Shown here in pieces: positions 1 through 9,198 of a DNA stretch of 39,769 bases. Below the pieces are notes generated by a model that had not been told where the DNA came from, did not search any database, and was given only the letters and a program-made list of their open reading frames with translations. Position 1 is the first letter of the stretch; every line of letters starts with the position of its first letter. This DNA comes from Staphylococcus caprae (lineage in GTDB: Bacteria; Bacillota; Bacilli; Staphylococcales; Staphylococcaceae). The stretch spans positions 1 to 39,769 of the forward strand of contig NZ_PPRT01000006.1 of assembly GCF_002902725.1 (NCBI RefSeq). Reading direction: 5' to 3'. Position numbers and translations under genes: made by a program.

Positions 1-48
<48 letters not shown>

Positions 49-540
49 AATTATGATGTTTGATTAGCTCATAAATACTAAATAGTTTGTAACTCTCGTT
101 ACTGTTTGTTTGGAATTAACGTTGACATATTGTCATTCAGTTTTCAATGTTCATTTAACACTTACAATACATTATTGTATCTAAATCAATTTAATAAGTC
201 AAGAATAAATTCTTTCGTTTATTTCTTGTTTCTTGTTAATTAATTCAACAAATAATATCTTATAATGTTTCGTTTAAAAGTTCAATAGTCAAAATTACAC
301 TTTATTAACATTAACTTTAAGGTTTTTACTTAAAGTTTTCAATTAATTAATCTGTTTTTGACGACTTTTATATAGTATCAAGTAATAAGACTATCGTCAA
401 TCAATTTATTAGAGTTTTTAAGGTTAAATTTACCTTATCAGTGAATTAATTTCTTCATTAAGAACAATTAGACTTTATAGTGTAATTAGCTTTTTCTACG
501 CACCCATTTATCCATTTATCATCTGTTTCTAAATTGCCTC
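49..540 (-). promoter_or_regulatory. rrn operon leader and upstream region
   Basis: This stretch of about 490 bases holds no gene. It is the untranslated leader of the leftward rrn operon. Near 122-160 the minus strand reads TGAACATTGAAAACTGAATG followed by ACAATATGTC. This resembles the boxA/processing segment found upstream of 16S and in the 16S-23S spacer of staphylococci. The rest is very AT-rich with many short T and A tracts, as expected upstream of a strong promoter. Confidence 0.75.
372..400 (-). promoter_or_regulatory. Candidate rrn promoter
   Basis: On the minus strand there is a -35 TTGACG (395-400), a 17-base spacer and a -10 TACTAT (372-377). It lies about 320 bases before the 16S start, a normal distance for an rrn promoter. 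AT-rich DNA upstream could act as an UP element. Weaker -10-like sequences nearer the 16S (around 259-264, TATAAG) lack a well-spaced -35, so a second promoter is possible but unproven. Confidence 0.6.
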
Positions 541-562
541 ACAATTACATGAGTTCATACAG

Positions 563-599
563 AAAAACTAGGCAACCTCTCAAGAGAAGTTGCCTAGTT
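563..599 (-). terminator. Rho-independent terminator of perR
   Basis: An 11-bp stem (AACTAGGCAAC at 566-576 with its complement at 589-599) is followed on the minus strand by a T run. It ends perR transcription just before the rrn leader and separates the two units. Confidence 0.85.
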
Positions 600-615
600 C
601 ATTAGTTTAAAGTTT

Positions 616-1071
616 TTAGTTATTATCTTTTTCTTTACATTCTTTGCATGTGCCGTAAATTTCCATTCGATGATGTGTAATATCGAAGTCAGTAACATGT
701 TGTGCTAAGTGTTCAACTTCATCAAGTTGAGGATAATGGAAGTCTACGATTTTACCACATTTTTCGCATATAACGTGATAATGATTATGTGTATTGAAAT
801 CAAATCTACTTGATGCGTCACCATATGTGAGTTCCTTAACTATGCCAATATCTTTAAATACTCTTAGATTATTATAGATAGTTGCTACACTTATATTAGG
901 AAAATCAGGTGAAAGTGCTTGGTAAATCTCATCCGCAGTTGGATGTGAATGTGAAGAAATGAGATAACGTATAATTGCTTGTCTTTGTGGTGTAATACGT
1001 ATGCCTGCTTTTCTTAAAGACGCAATTGATTCTTCAAGTTCATGTTCAATTGACTCTAAATCCGCACTCAT
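616..1071 (-). CDS. perR: Peroxide-responsive repressor PerR (Fur family)
   Basis: PerR is a metal-dependent DNA-binding repressor of peroxide-defence and iron-storage genes; peroxide inactivates it by oxidising its iron-binding histidines. The protein is 151 aa with an N-terminal winged helix (about 15-85) and a C-terminal metal/dimer domain. Two CxxC pairs (C102/C105 and C142/C145) form the structural zinc site. H43, D91, H97, H99 and D110 match the regulatory metal site. The Asp at 110, where Fur usually has Glu, supports PerR over Fur or Zur. I chose the ATG at 1071 because S. aureus PerR starts with the same [12 protein letters not shown] region and a GGTG lies 6 bases upstream; an in-frame GTG/ATG further up would leave no room for a ribosome site. 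A PerR-box-like palindrome sits at its promoter, so it is probably autoregulated. Confidence 0.96.
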   Translation of the reverse strand: MSADLESIEHELEESIASLRKAGIRITPQRQAIIRYLISSHSHPTADEIYQALSPDFPNISVATIYNNLRVFKDIGIVKELTYGDASSRFDFNTHNHYHVICEKCGKIVDFHYPQLDEVEHLAQHVTDFDITHHRMEIYGTCKECKEKDNN

Positions 1072-1092
1072 TGAATTCACCATCTTTCTAAT

Positions 1093-1107
1093 TAATAATT
1101 ATTATTA
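1093..1107. promoter_or_regulatory. PerR-box-like palindrome at the perR promoter
   Basis: TAATAAT-T-ATTATTA is a perfect 7-1-7 palindrome that matches 12 of the 14 arm bases of the TTATAAT-n-ATTATAA PerR box. It lies just downstream of the perR -10, where a bound repressor would block the start of transcription. Autoregulation of perR is known in S. aureus. AT-rich DNA can give such matches by chance, so the position matters as much as the sequence. Confidence 0.65.
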
Positions 1108-1116
1108 CTTAATATT

Positions 1117-1146
1117 AATATAACTGTTCGTAATAATGAATGTCAA
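1117..1146 (-). promoter_or_regulatory. perR promoter
   Basis: On the minus strand there is a perfect -35 TTGACA (1141-1146), an 18-base spacer and a -10 TATATT (1117-1122). It lies between the hydroxyacid dehydrogenase gene and perR, so perR can be transcribed on its own. Confidence 0.7.
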
Positions 1147-1166
1147 TAAGTACGTATTGTTTTCAG

Positions 1167-2117
1167 TCAATAGCCTTTATTTAAGTCCACCCTATTCTCA
1201 ATTACATCATTCTTATTGAGAAAATGCTTTAAATTCTTTTCAAATATTGCTGTAACATCTCGATTAATATGCTTATCATTACCTGTGATATGAGCCGTAA
1301 TTGTTACATTATTTAAATCATATAATGGATTATCGCTTGCGAGCGGTTCATTTTCAAATACATCTAAATAGGCATGTCTAATGATTTGATTTCTTAAAAC
1401 ATCTATTAATAGTGATTCATCGACGACAGTACCTCGTCCTATATTAATAAACAATGCATCGTCTCTCATTTGTTCAAAATGGTGTTTCTGAAGCAAGTGT
1501 ATTGTTTCATTCGTTTCAGGTAAAGAATTAACAATAATATTTGCTTCTCCAATCACTTTATCAATTTCTTCTATAGTATATGTTTCGTCAAAGTGATCTT
1601 TCATATGACCTGATTTACTGACTCCGACAATTTTCATTCCAAACGCTTTGGCCAAATACGCAGTTTTTTGCGCAATAGCACCAGTGCCTAAAAATAAAAG
1701 TGTTTCACCGTTCACCCTATGACCTGTCAATTTAGAGTCAAATCGATGTGCCAATTGATTCTCATATGAAGTTCGCATTTTTTTATAATCATCTAAAATA
1801 AATGCAATAATATACTCTGATAGTTGTTTAGCTTGTACGCCTCTCCCGTTTGTAACGATAATTCCTCTTTCATTAATATAGTCTAATGGAAGGTTATTTA
1901 CTCCTGTAGCATACCAAGCAATCCATTTTAAATTTTTACATTCTTCTATGAATGCTTCATCTATACTTCCATCATAACCAATGAGTATATCTAATGTTTC
2001 CCTATCTTCAGTTGGAATGGTTTCCGCTTTTTTATAAAACTTGAACTCCTCATTAGGAAACTTTTTAATAAGTTCATCTTCTAAATCTTTCAATCTAATC
2101 AGGCTTACGATTTTCAC
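1167..2117 (-). CDS. NAD(P)-dependent D-2-hydroxyacid dehydrogenase family protein
   Basis: This protein (316 aa) belongs to the family of D-lactate, glycerate and phosphoglycerate dehydrogenases, which reduce 2-keto acids or oxidise D-2-hydroxy acids in the cytosol. The Rossmann nucleotide loop reads LGTGAIAQ (143-150); the third glycine of GxGxxG is Ala. The catalytic residues are visible: Arg in INIGRG (R228), Glu in FENEP (E257) and His in TAHITG (H276). The substrate is not predictable. The start is GTG, with a GGGTGA ribosome site inside the end of bcp, whose stop lies 5 bases upstream. The two genes are therefore an operon and may be translationally coupled. Pairing with a peroxidase hints at redox or aldehyde/keto-acid stress, but that is inference. 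Confidence 0.85.
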   Translation of the reverse strand: MKIVSLIRLKDLEDELIKKFPNEEFKFYKKAETIPTEDRETLDILIGYDGSIDEAFIEECKNLKWIAWYATGVNNLPLDYINERGIIVTNGRGVQAKQLSEYIIAFILDDYKKMRTSYENQLAHRFDSKLTGHRVNGETLLFLGTGAIAQKTAYLAKAFGMKIVGVSKSGHMKDHFDETYTIEEIDKVIGEANIIVNSLPETNETIHLLQKHHFEQMRDDALFINIGRGTVVDESLLIDVLRNQIIRHAYLDVFENEPLASDNPLYDLNNVTITAHITGNDKHINRDVTAIFEKNLKHFLNKNDVIENRVDLNKGY

Positions 2118-2122
2118 TTAAA

Positions 2123-2578
2123 TCACCCCAGGATATTTTTTAATTCCTCTATCTGAGTTTTGACTTTAACTTTTTCAATAACATCCATAATATATCCATT
2201 TTCATCAATCACAAACGTCGTTCTAACAATACCCATACTTTCTTTGCCGAAAGATTTCTTTAATTGATAAACGCCTACTTCATTTGCCAACTTATAATCT
2301 TCGTCGACTAATAAGTCAAAGTTAAGTTGATGCTTTTCGATAAAATTTTGATGTTTCTTTTTAGAATCTCCATTAATTCCATAAACATCTACGTCAAGTT
2401 CATTAAATTCCGATAAATGGTCTCTAAAGTCACATGCTTCAGTTGTACATGTCGGTGTATTGTCTCTTGGATAGAAATATAAGATTGCTTTACGCCCTTT
2501 TAATGTTTCATTAGTAATTACCTCTCCATTTTGATTTTCTAATGAAAATGAAGGGAATTGTTCGCCTTTATTTAACAT
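2123..2578 (-). CDS. bcp: Thioredoxin-dependent thiol peroxidase Bcp/PrxQ
   Basis: Bcp reduces hydrogen peroxide and organic peroxides using thioredoxin as electron donor. The protein is 151 aa, the full family length, with a thioredoxin fold. The peroxidatic Cys is in NTPTCTTEAC (C44) and the resolving Cys is C49, the CxxxxC arrangement of the PrxQ type. The ATG at 2578 has an AGGTGAG ribosome site. It is the first gene of a two-gene leftward unit and is divergent from gsaB across 80 bases. S. aureus bcp has been reported in the PerR regulon. I looked for a PerR box in the intergenic DNA and saw only half-site matches, so regulation by the nearby perR is not shown by the sequence. Confidence 0.93.
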   Translation of the reverse strand: MLNKGEQFPSFSLENQNGEVITNETLKGRKAILYFYPRDNTPTCTTEACDFRDHLSEFNELDVDVYGINGDSKKKHQNFIEKHQLNFDLLVDEDYKLANEVGVYQLKKSFGKESMGIVRTTFVIDENGYIMDVIEKVKVKTQIEELKNILG

Positions 2579-2658
2579 ATGCTCACCTATTTCTTAATAA
2601 TGTTGATTTTATGATACGATATTAGATGAAAATATTAAATTAAAAGAGGTTGATAGAT

Positions 2659-3951
2659 ATGAATTTTACTGAAAGCGAACGTCTTCAGGAACTATCTAAT
2701 GAATATATATTAGGTGGCGTTAATTCACCTTCACGTTCTTATAAGGCAGTTGGTGGCGGCGCTCCAGTTATGATGAAAGAAGGTCATGGTGCTTATTTAT
2801 ATGATGTAGATGGCAATAAATTTATTGATTATCTTCAAGCATATGGACCAATCATTACTGGTCATGCACACCCACATATTACTGAGGCAATTCAGGATCA
2901 AGCTGCTAAAGGTGTTCTATATGGCACGCCGACTGAACTTGAAATTGATTTCTCTAAAAAGTTAAGAGAAGCTATTCCCTCATTAGAAAAAATACGTTTC
3001 GTCAATTCAGGTACTGAAGCAGTGATGACGACAATCAGAATTGCTCGTGCCTATACTAAGAGAAATAAAATTATTAAGTTTGCCGGATCTTATCATGGTC
3101 ATTCTGATTTAGTTCTTGTTGCTGCTGGAAGTGGTCCTTCTCAATTAGGTTCTCCAGACTCAGCAGGTGTCCCTCAAAGCGTTGCTCAAGAGGTAATTAC
3201 TGTACCTTTCAATGATATCGAATCATACAGAGAAGCAATCGATTATTGGGGAGATGAAATTGCGGCTGTACTTGTTGAACCGATTGTTGGTAACTTTGGT
3301 ATGGTTATGCCTCAGCCAGGATTTTTAGAAGAAGTGAATAAAATCTCACATGATAATGGTACATTAGTAATTTACGATGAAGTGATTACAGCATTCCGTT
3401 TCCATTATGGTGCTGCCCAAGATTTATTAGGTGTTAAACCTGACTTAACTGCATTCGGTAAAATCGTTGGAGGTGGCTTACCTATTGGTGGTTACGGCGG
3501 TCGCCAAGATATTATGGAACATGTTGCGCCATTAGGACCTGCGTATCAAGCTGGAACGATGGCTGGAAATCCATTATCTATGAGAGCAGGTATTGCTTTA
3601 TTAGAAGTATTAGAACAAGACGGTGTCTATGAAAAATTAGATCAATTAGGTCGACGCCTCGAAGAAGGATTACTTAAATTAATCGAAAAACACAATATTA
3701 CAGCCACAATTAATAGAATATATGGCTCACTGACATTGTACTTCACAGATGAAAAAATTACGCATTATGAACAAGTTGAAAATTCAGATGGCGAAGCCTT
3801 TGCTAAGTTCTTCAAATTAATGTTACATCAAGGTATTAATTTAGCACCTTCAAAATTTGAAGCTTGGTTCTTAACTACAGAACACACAGAAGAAGACATT
3901 GATCAAACACTCGAAGCCGCTGATTATGCATTTAGCCAAATGAAAAAATAA
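2659..3951 (+). CDS. gsaB: Glutamate-1-semialdehyde 2,1-aminomutase (GsaB, HemL2)
   Basis: This PLP enzyme converts glutamate-1-semialdehyde to 5-aminolevulinate, the C5 route to haem. It is 430 aa and full length. The PLP lysine is in [10 protein letters not shown] (K268) and the cofactor Asp is in [10 protein letters not shown] (D240). Staphylococci carry two such genes; the other, hemL, usually sits with hemAXCDB. This isolated copy corresponds to gsaB. A TTG codon 9 bases upstream is in frame, but AAAGAGG at 2643-2649 is well spaced only for the ATG at 2659. It is monocistronic, with its own terminator directly after it. The paralogue call rests on context and likeness to S. aureus GsaB. 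Confidence 0.93.
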   Translation: MNFTESERLQELSNEYILGGVNSPSRSYKAVGGGAPVMMKEGHGAYLYDVDGNKFIDYLQAYGPIITGHAHPHITEAIQDQAAKGVLYGTPTELEIDFSKKLREAIPSLEKIRFVNSGTEAVMTTIRIARAYTKRNKIIKFAGSYHGHSDLVLVAAGSGPSQLGSPDSAGVPQSVAQEVITVPFNDIESYREAIDYWGDEIAAVLVEPIVGNFGMVMPQPGFLEEVNKISHDNGTLVIYDEVITAFRFHYGAAQDLLGVKPDLTAFGKIVGGGLPIGGYGGRQDIMEHVAPLGPAYQAGTMAGNPLSMRAGIALLEVLEQDGVYEKLDQLGRRLEEGLLKLIEKHNITATINRIYGSLTLYFTDEKITHYEQVENSDGEAFAKFFKLMLHQGINLAPSKFEAWFLTTEHTEEDIDQTLEAADYAFSQMKK

Positions 3952-3977
3952 TCCCCCTTCTCTAGTCTTAACTTCAA

Positions 3978-4009
3978 ACCTCTGCTCAATCCGGGCAGAG
4001 GTCTTTTTT
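3978..4009 (+). terminator. Terminator of gsaB
   Basis: An 8-bp stem (ACCTCTGC at 3978-3985 with GCAGAGGT at 3995-4002) and a 9-base loop are followed by CTTTTTT. It ends gsaB transcription. Confidence 0.88.
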
Positions 4010-4057
4010 GTATCACAAAATTTTCAAAAAGAATGTGCAAAGATCATTTGTATTAAC

Positions 4058-4086
4058 TTGAAAATTTTAGCATCTCGGTGTATAAC
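4058..4086 (+). promoter_or_regulatory. Promoter of the first ArAE/FUSC gene
   Basis: A -35 TTGAAA (4058-4063), a 17-base spacer and a -10 TATAAC (4081-4086) lie about 60 bases before the gene at 4146. Confidence 0.65.
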
Positions 4087-4145
4087 AATAATGAATGAGA
4101 ATATATAATTATATAATTCAAAATTAAATCGAAGGAGCGTTATAT

Positions 4146-5240
4146 TTGAGACTAGGAGCTCGGATTTTCAAAACTGGTATAGCCATCATATTAGCTATGT
4201 CTATCGCTTCTTTACTTCCGGCAAATATTGGTCTGAAAGCACTCGCTGGTGTCAGTGCAGTTGTAGCGATGCAACCCAGTGTTTATCGCTCTATTAAAAC
4301 TGTTTCAGAACAAGCCATAGGTAATATTATTGGTGCCATACTTGCCGTGACCATGGTAACTATTTTTAGTAATAACTTCATCATAATGGGCGTTACGGTT
4401 ATCTTATTAATCGCAATTCTATTCAAATTTAACCTAGCCCACGTTGCTACCCTAGCAAGTGTGACTGCTTTAGTAATTATGGGGCAACACACTGGTTCTT
4501 TCTATGTAGCGGCATTTTTTAGATTCGCTCTCGTAATGATAGGTGTACTAAGTTCCTCAATTGTCAATTTAGTATTTCTACCTCCAAAATTTGAAACCAA
4601 AATTTATTACAACTCAATGAATATTTCATCTGATATCTTTGTGTGGTTTAAACTTGTGCTTAATGATACTTCAGAATTTCATAATATTAAGCAAGACTGT
4701 TCACAACTTAACTCACGTATCACTAAATTAGAGCAAATCTATGATTATTATAATGAAGAAAAACCTTTAACTAAGAAGCATATCTATCAACAGAATAGAA
4801 AGAAGATACTATTTAAAGAAGTAGTAAGAACGACTAGACAAGCCTATGAAGTATTAAATCGTATGTCACGTTTTCAAAATGACTTACATCAACTTAACAA
4901 TCAATTATTATTACAAATTAAACTTGAATTGGATTCGTTAGTTGCAGTTCATGAACAAATTTATAAAAGTCTATCTAAAAAGGCAAAATATGATGTTACA
5001 CAGCTAGATTACGAAGTAGATAATCCACAAAAGAAAAACTTGATGGATGCCTTCCAACAAGAATTAATAAACAATCCTCATCAAACTCGTTATTCCTATG
5101 GTAATATGATGCAGATTATTGCAGCAATAGAGGAATACAGATATCACCTTGAACATTTAGATAGAATTCGATTAAGTTTCTTCACTTATCATCGTTCAGA
5201 TTCAGACATTGATATTTCCGAGGAAGATTTTGATTTGTAA
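4146..5240 (+). CDS. ArAE/FUSC-family membrane protein, paralogue 1
   Basis: The N-terminal part (about 1-150) has several hydrophobic segments and resembles the aromatic acid exporter (ArAE/FUSC) family. The C-terminal part (about 155-364) is soluble, charged and helical, probably cytoplasmic. The substrate is unknown. A GAR..KTG motif near the start and an LPPK motif at the end of the membrane part recur in a second protein at 25955, so the two are paralogues. The start is TTG at 4146, with an AAGGAG ribosome site 8 bases upstream; no ATG fits. It has its own promoter and shares a bidirectional terminator with the convergent ABC exporter gene. Confidence 0.8.
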   Translation: MRLGARIFKTGIAIILAMSIASLLPANIGLKALAGVSAVVAMQPSVYRSIKTVSEQAIGNIIGAILAVTMVTIFSNNFIIMGVTVILLIAILFKFNLAHVATLASVTALVIMGQHTGSFYVAAFFRFALVMIGVLSSSIVNLVFLPPKFETKIYYNSMNISSDIFVWFKLVLNDTSEFHNIKQDCSQLNSRITKLEQIYDYYNEEKPLTKKHIYQQNRKKILFKEVVRTTRQAYEVLNRMSRFQNDLHQLNNQLLLQIKLELDSLVAVHEQIYKSLSKKAKYDVTQLDYEVDNPQKKNLMDAFQQELINNPHQTRYSYGNMMQIIAAIEEYRYHLEHLDRIRLSFFTYHRSDSDIDISEEDFDL

Positions 5241-5246
5241 CATATG

Positions 5247-5296
5247 ACAAAACCACCTTTATTCTACAATCAACCATAGAATAAAGGTGGTTTTGT
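5247..5296. terminator. Bidirectional terminator
   Basis: A perfect 20-bp stem (5247-5266 with 5277-5296) and a 10-base loop lie between two convergent genes. The stem ends in ACAAAACC/GGTTTTGT, so both strands offer a T-rich tail. Confidence 0.85.
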
Positions 5297-5337
5297 TTAT
5301 AAATAATTATATTAGCGCTAAAGTTGCATCATTCTCA

Positions 5338-7074
5338 TTATAAATTCTGGATGCTGTATAGATGTTCGTAAGCACCTTTTTTCGCAATTAATTCTTGATG
5401 TGTACCCGTTTCCACGATTTGTCCATTTTCCATAACAACAATCTTATCAGCATGTGTAATCGTAGATAGACGATGTGCCACAATTAAGGTTGTTCTATCT
5501 TTACTTAATACATCAAGTGCTTCCTGAATGATGGCTTCACTTTCTAAATCAAGTGCACTCGTTGCTTCGTCTAAGATTAATATAGGTGGGTTATTTAAGA
5601 AGATTCTAGCAATAGAAAGACGTTGTTTCTGACCGCCGGAAAGTTTCACACCTCGTTCTCCAACTTCAGTGTCGTAACCTTCAGGTAAATTAATAATAAA
5701 GTCGTGCGCATTTGCCATCTTAGCCGCTTCGACGATTTCTTCTTCCGTCGCGTCAGGTCGACCTAGCAAGATGTTTTCTCTCACTGTATCTGAAAATAAA
5801 ATATTGTCTTGTTGTACGAGTCCTATCTGATTTCTTAAACTGCCAGTTAAGAAGTCTTTAACGTTATTTCCATCAATATTTATTTCTCCAGCAGTTACAT
5901 CATAAAATCTAGGTATTAAACTAATGAGTGTCGATTTACCGCCACCACTCATACCAACAAAGGCCACTGTTTCACCTTTATTAATTGTAAGGTTAATGTC
6001 ATGTAACACTTCTGATTCATTTTCATTATACTTAAAGCTCACATGATTCAAATCAATTTGACCTTTTTTAATTTCGATAGGTTGTGCACCGATGCCATTC
6101 TTAATATCATAATCTTCGTCCATCAATTGGAATACCCTATCCATTGAGGCGAAACTTTGGGTCAATGTCGTAAATGATGATACAAGTCTTCTTAATGGTC
6201 CAAAAAGTTGTTCCAAGTAGCCTACGAAAGCTGCTAAAGTACCAACAGTAATAGAGCCATTAATCACTAAATAAGCGCCAACACCAATGACAATGATTGG
6301 CCCTAAGTCTGTAACAGTATTAATTGCTGCAAAGGAATATGCATTCCATCGTGTGTGCTGGAAAGCACGCTTTAAGAAGTGACCATTTCGATGATCGAAG
6401 TTTTTCGCTTCATTATCTTCAATTGCAAAACTTTTTATCACAGACATACCCTGAACACGTTCATGTAAGAATCCTTGAACTTCTGCTAGCGCTTGTGAAC
6501 GTACGCGAGTTAATTGTCTTAATCTTCCAAAGAAGAAATAGACCGTTAAAATATAGAATGGGAAGATAAATATCGCTGCAATTGTCAATTTCACATCCAA
6601 GAAGAACATGATTGATAGAGCGATAATAATTGTTACACAATCTAACCAAATGTTCATTAATCCTGTAAGGATGAAGTCTTTCGTTTGTTCTACATCATTA
6701 ATGACACGAGAAATGACTTGTCCCACTTGATTATTAGCATAAAAACGTGCACTTAATGCCTGTAGATGATTATATAATTGTTTACGAATATCATATAAAA
6801 TTTTGTTACTTGTCCATTGAGCTAAATATTGTCTTATATACTCAATGGGTGGTCGAACAATTAAAAATATAAATAGCGCTATGCCAATCGCCACACCGAG
6901 ATGACTGAATTTCTCACTATTTGAAAGTGAGTGATTATTAATCACGCCGTCAATCGCATATTTAATAAGCAATGGAATTAACATAGGTATACCGAATTTG
7001 ATAATACCCACGATAATTGTTGCTATAATACGATATCTATACGGTTGAACGAATTTTAAATATCGTTTAATCAT
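5338..7074 (-). CDS. ABC multidrug exporter, Sav1866 type (fused permease and ATPase)
   Basis: This 578-aa protein has the same length as S. aureus Sav1866, the ABC exporter of known crystal structure, and reads as its orthologue. The N-terminal membrane domain (about 1-320) has six helices. The ATPase domain (about 335-578) is intact: Walker A GMSGGGKS (374-381), Q-loop Gln in QQDN (421-424), signature LSGGQ (478-482), Walker B ending in LDE with catalytic E503, and switch H534. It works as a homodimer in the membrane and exports hydrophobic compounds. The natural substrate is not established. The ATG at 7074 follows a strong GGGGG ribosome site. The leader contains a long stem-loop (7124-7193) downstream of a good promoter, so expression may be controlled by attenuation. 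Confidence 0.95.
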   Translation of the reverse strand: MIKRYLKFVQPYRYRIIATIIVGIIKFGIPMLIPLLIKYAIDGVINNHSLSNSEKFSHLGVAIGIALFIFLIVRPPIEYIRQYLAQWTSNKILYDIRKQLYNHLQALSARFYANNQVGQVISRVINDVEQTKDFILTGLMNIWLDCVTIIIALSIMFFLDVKLTIAAIFIFPFYILTVYFFFGRLRQLTRVRSQALAEVQGFLHERVQGMSVIKSFAIEDNEAKNFDHRNGHFLKRAFQHTRWNAYSFAAINTVTDLGPIIVIGVGAYLVINGSITVGTLAAFVGYLEQLFGPLRRLVSSFTTLTQSFASMDRVFQLMDEDYDIKNGIGAQPIEIKKGQIDLNHVSFKYNENESEVLHDINLTINKGETVAFVGMSGGGKSTLISLIPRFYDVTAGEINIDGNNVKDFLTGSLRNQIGLVQQDNILFSDTVRENILLGRPDATEEEIVEAAKMANAHDFIINLPEGYDTEVGERGVKLSGGQKQRLSIARIFLNNPPILILDEATSALDLESEAIIQEALDVLSKDRTTLIVAHRLSTITHADKIVVMENGQIVETGTHQELIAKKGAYEHLYSIQNL

Positions 7075-7123
7075 GCGTATTTACCCCCTGTGATGCACGC
7101 AGATTTTATTTATCAAAAATGAA

Positions 7124-7193
7124 CAGAGGTTGAACACATTTCAATCGCTTACCACTATTTGTAAGCCACGTCATGATAATGTTTCAACCTCTG
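7124..7193 (-). promoter_or_regulatory. Nested stem-loop in the leader of the ABC exporter
   Basis: Three nested stems align. An 11-bp outer stem (7124-7134 with 7183-7193) leads, past a one-base bulge, into a 5-bp stem (7136-7140 with 7178-7182). An inner 6-bp hairpin GCTTAC/GTAAGC follows (7147-7152 with 7161-7166). On the minus strand the structure is followed by TTCATTTTT. It lies between a good promoter and the exporter start, so it may be an attenuator. It could instead be the terminator of the upstream gene that ends at 7357. Confidence 0.65.
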
Positions 7194-7237
7194 ATTTAAA
7201 ATACTATACAAGCTTATATTACGATGTTAAGTCATTC

Positions 7238-7266
7238 TTTATAATGGTGGAATAGTCTCATTGCAA
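7238..7266 (-). promoter_or_regulatory. Promoter of the ABC exporter
   Basis: On the minus strand there is a -35 TTGCAA (7261-7266), a 17-base spacer and a -10 TATAAA (7238-7243). The predicted start near 7231 would give a leader of about 155 bases. Confidence 0.65.
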
Positions 7267-7356
7267 GATTGTAATACATTTAAATCATGAATACGATTTA
7301 TTGTTTAACACCTTTAACAATATAAAGCATTGCTTCATGTATTACATCTATTTTGC

Positions 7357-7935
<579 letters not shown>

Positions 7936-8002
7936 TTATATCATATTTTAATTTACATGCTTAATAAATAAAGGCGCTTCCACTATAAGTGAATCAACAC
8001 AT

Positions 8003-9046
8003 CTATCCCACTATGAAACGGTATATTTTATCCATTGAAACTGGAAAAGTATGAGCCTCTCTATCATCTAAATCAAACCATTTCATATTTGAAGGCAATT
8101 CATCATCTGGAATGTCATGTGTCTCAGGTACACTATATACTTTAATATTCCAAGTCATATGCGTAAATTGATGTCGAAGTTCATAAATAGGTTCTTCTAA
8201 AGATTGAACACGTAATCCAAGATAATCAGAAAGTTGCGCATCTGCATCACTTTCTTCTCTCATAGGAAATTGCCACATACCATTTAATAATTTTTCTTGA
8301 CGTTTTTCAAGAAGGTATTGTCCTTTACTATTTCTAATAAGTAGAACCTTTTGATTTACTGTTTTCTTTTTAATATTTTTTGTTTTTACAGGAAGTTCCT
8401 GTGTGGTCCCTTCGTGGAAAGCCTCACAATTTTCTTGAACTGGGCAAAATAGGCATAATGGTGATTTCGGAGTACAAATTAATGCACCCAACTCCATCAT
8501 TGCTTGATTAAATGTCCCTGAGGCTTCTTGTACATAAGGATTTAATTCCTGCTCGAATGCTTTACGCGTCGATTGTAACTTCGTATCACGGTCATCATTA
8601 TTCAACCTTGACCATACACGAAAGACATTGCCATCAACAGTTGCAAGCGGTTGATCAAATGCGATACTCATCACTGCCGCTTGTGTATAAGGTCCTACGC
8701 CTTTTAACTTTTTGAAAAGTTCTGGATCAGAAGGGACTTCACCATCATATTGTCCTTCAACTTCTTTAATAGCAGTGTGGAAATTTCGAGCTCGACTATA
8801 ATAGCCTAAACCTTCCCAATACTTTAGCACTTCATCTTCATGAGCTTCACTTAAACTTGCAACTGTCGGGAAGCGATGAATAAATCTATAGTAATAATCG
8901 ATAACTGTATTGACTTGTGTTTGTTGCAACATTACTTCACTCAGCCATATATAGTAAGGGTTTGTCGTTTCTCTCCATGGCAAATCCCGTTGATTCTTCT
9001 CAAACCAATCTACAATATTCTTTTTAAAAGATTCGTTATGATACAT
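8003..9046 (-). CDS. mutY: A/G-specific adenine glycosylase MutY
   Basis: MutY removes adenine mispaired with 8-oxoguanine and so prevents G-to-T changes after oxidative damage. The protein is 347 aa and complete. The N-terminal HhH-GPD domain has the catalytic Glu (E37, in LSEVMLQQTQ), the helix-hairpin-helix LKGVGPYTQAA (114-124) and the catalytic Asp (D138, in ATVDGN). Four cysteines (C191, C198, C201, C207; spacing x6, x2, x5) bind the 4Fe-4S cluster. The C-terminal part (about 230-345) is the NUDIX-like domain that recognises 8-oxoguanine. The ATG at 9046 has an AAAGGA ribosome site. It stands alone and is divergent from the gene at 9199. Confidence 0.96.
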   Translation of the reverse strand: MYHNESFKKNIVDWFEKNQRDLPWRETTNPYYIWLSEVMLQQTQVNTVIDYYYRFIHRFPTVASLSEAHEDEVLKYWEGLGYYSRARNFHTAIKEVEGQYDGEVPSDPELFKKLKGVGPYTQAAVMSIAFDQPLATVDGNVFRVWSRLNNDDRDTKLQSTRKAFEQELNPYVQEASGTFNQAMMELGALICTPKSPLCLFCPVQENCEAFHEGTTQELPVKTKNIKKKTVNQKVLLIRNSKGQYLLEKRQEKLLNGMWQFPMREESDADAQLSDYLGLRVQSLEEPIYELRHQFTHMTWNIKVYSVPETHDIPDDELPSNMKWFDLDDREAHTFPVSMDKIYRFIVG

Positions 9047-9198
9047 GCAATTAATCCTTTCTTTACTCTTTCAATTTTGATTCATTTGATGTTAGTCTTT
9101 ACTTTTAAAAACAATAATCGATTGAAGTAAGTTAATTTTGTTATTGTGACTTTTAGATTATAATATATATTAAATAAAGATGAAAAGAGTGAACAATT

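Noticed and set aside
2579..2658. PerR box between bcp and gsaB
   Set aside because: S. aureus bcp has been linked to PerR, so I looked for one. Only half-site matches are present, and AT-rich DNA gives these easily.
6324..6649. Overlapping frames within the ABC exporter gene
   Set aside because: The exporter frame covers the whole region with intact family motifs.
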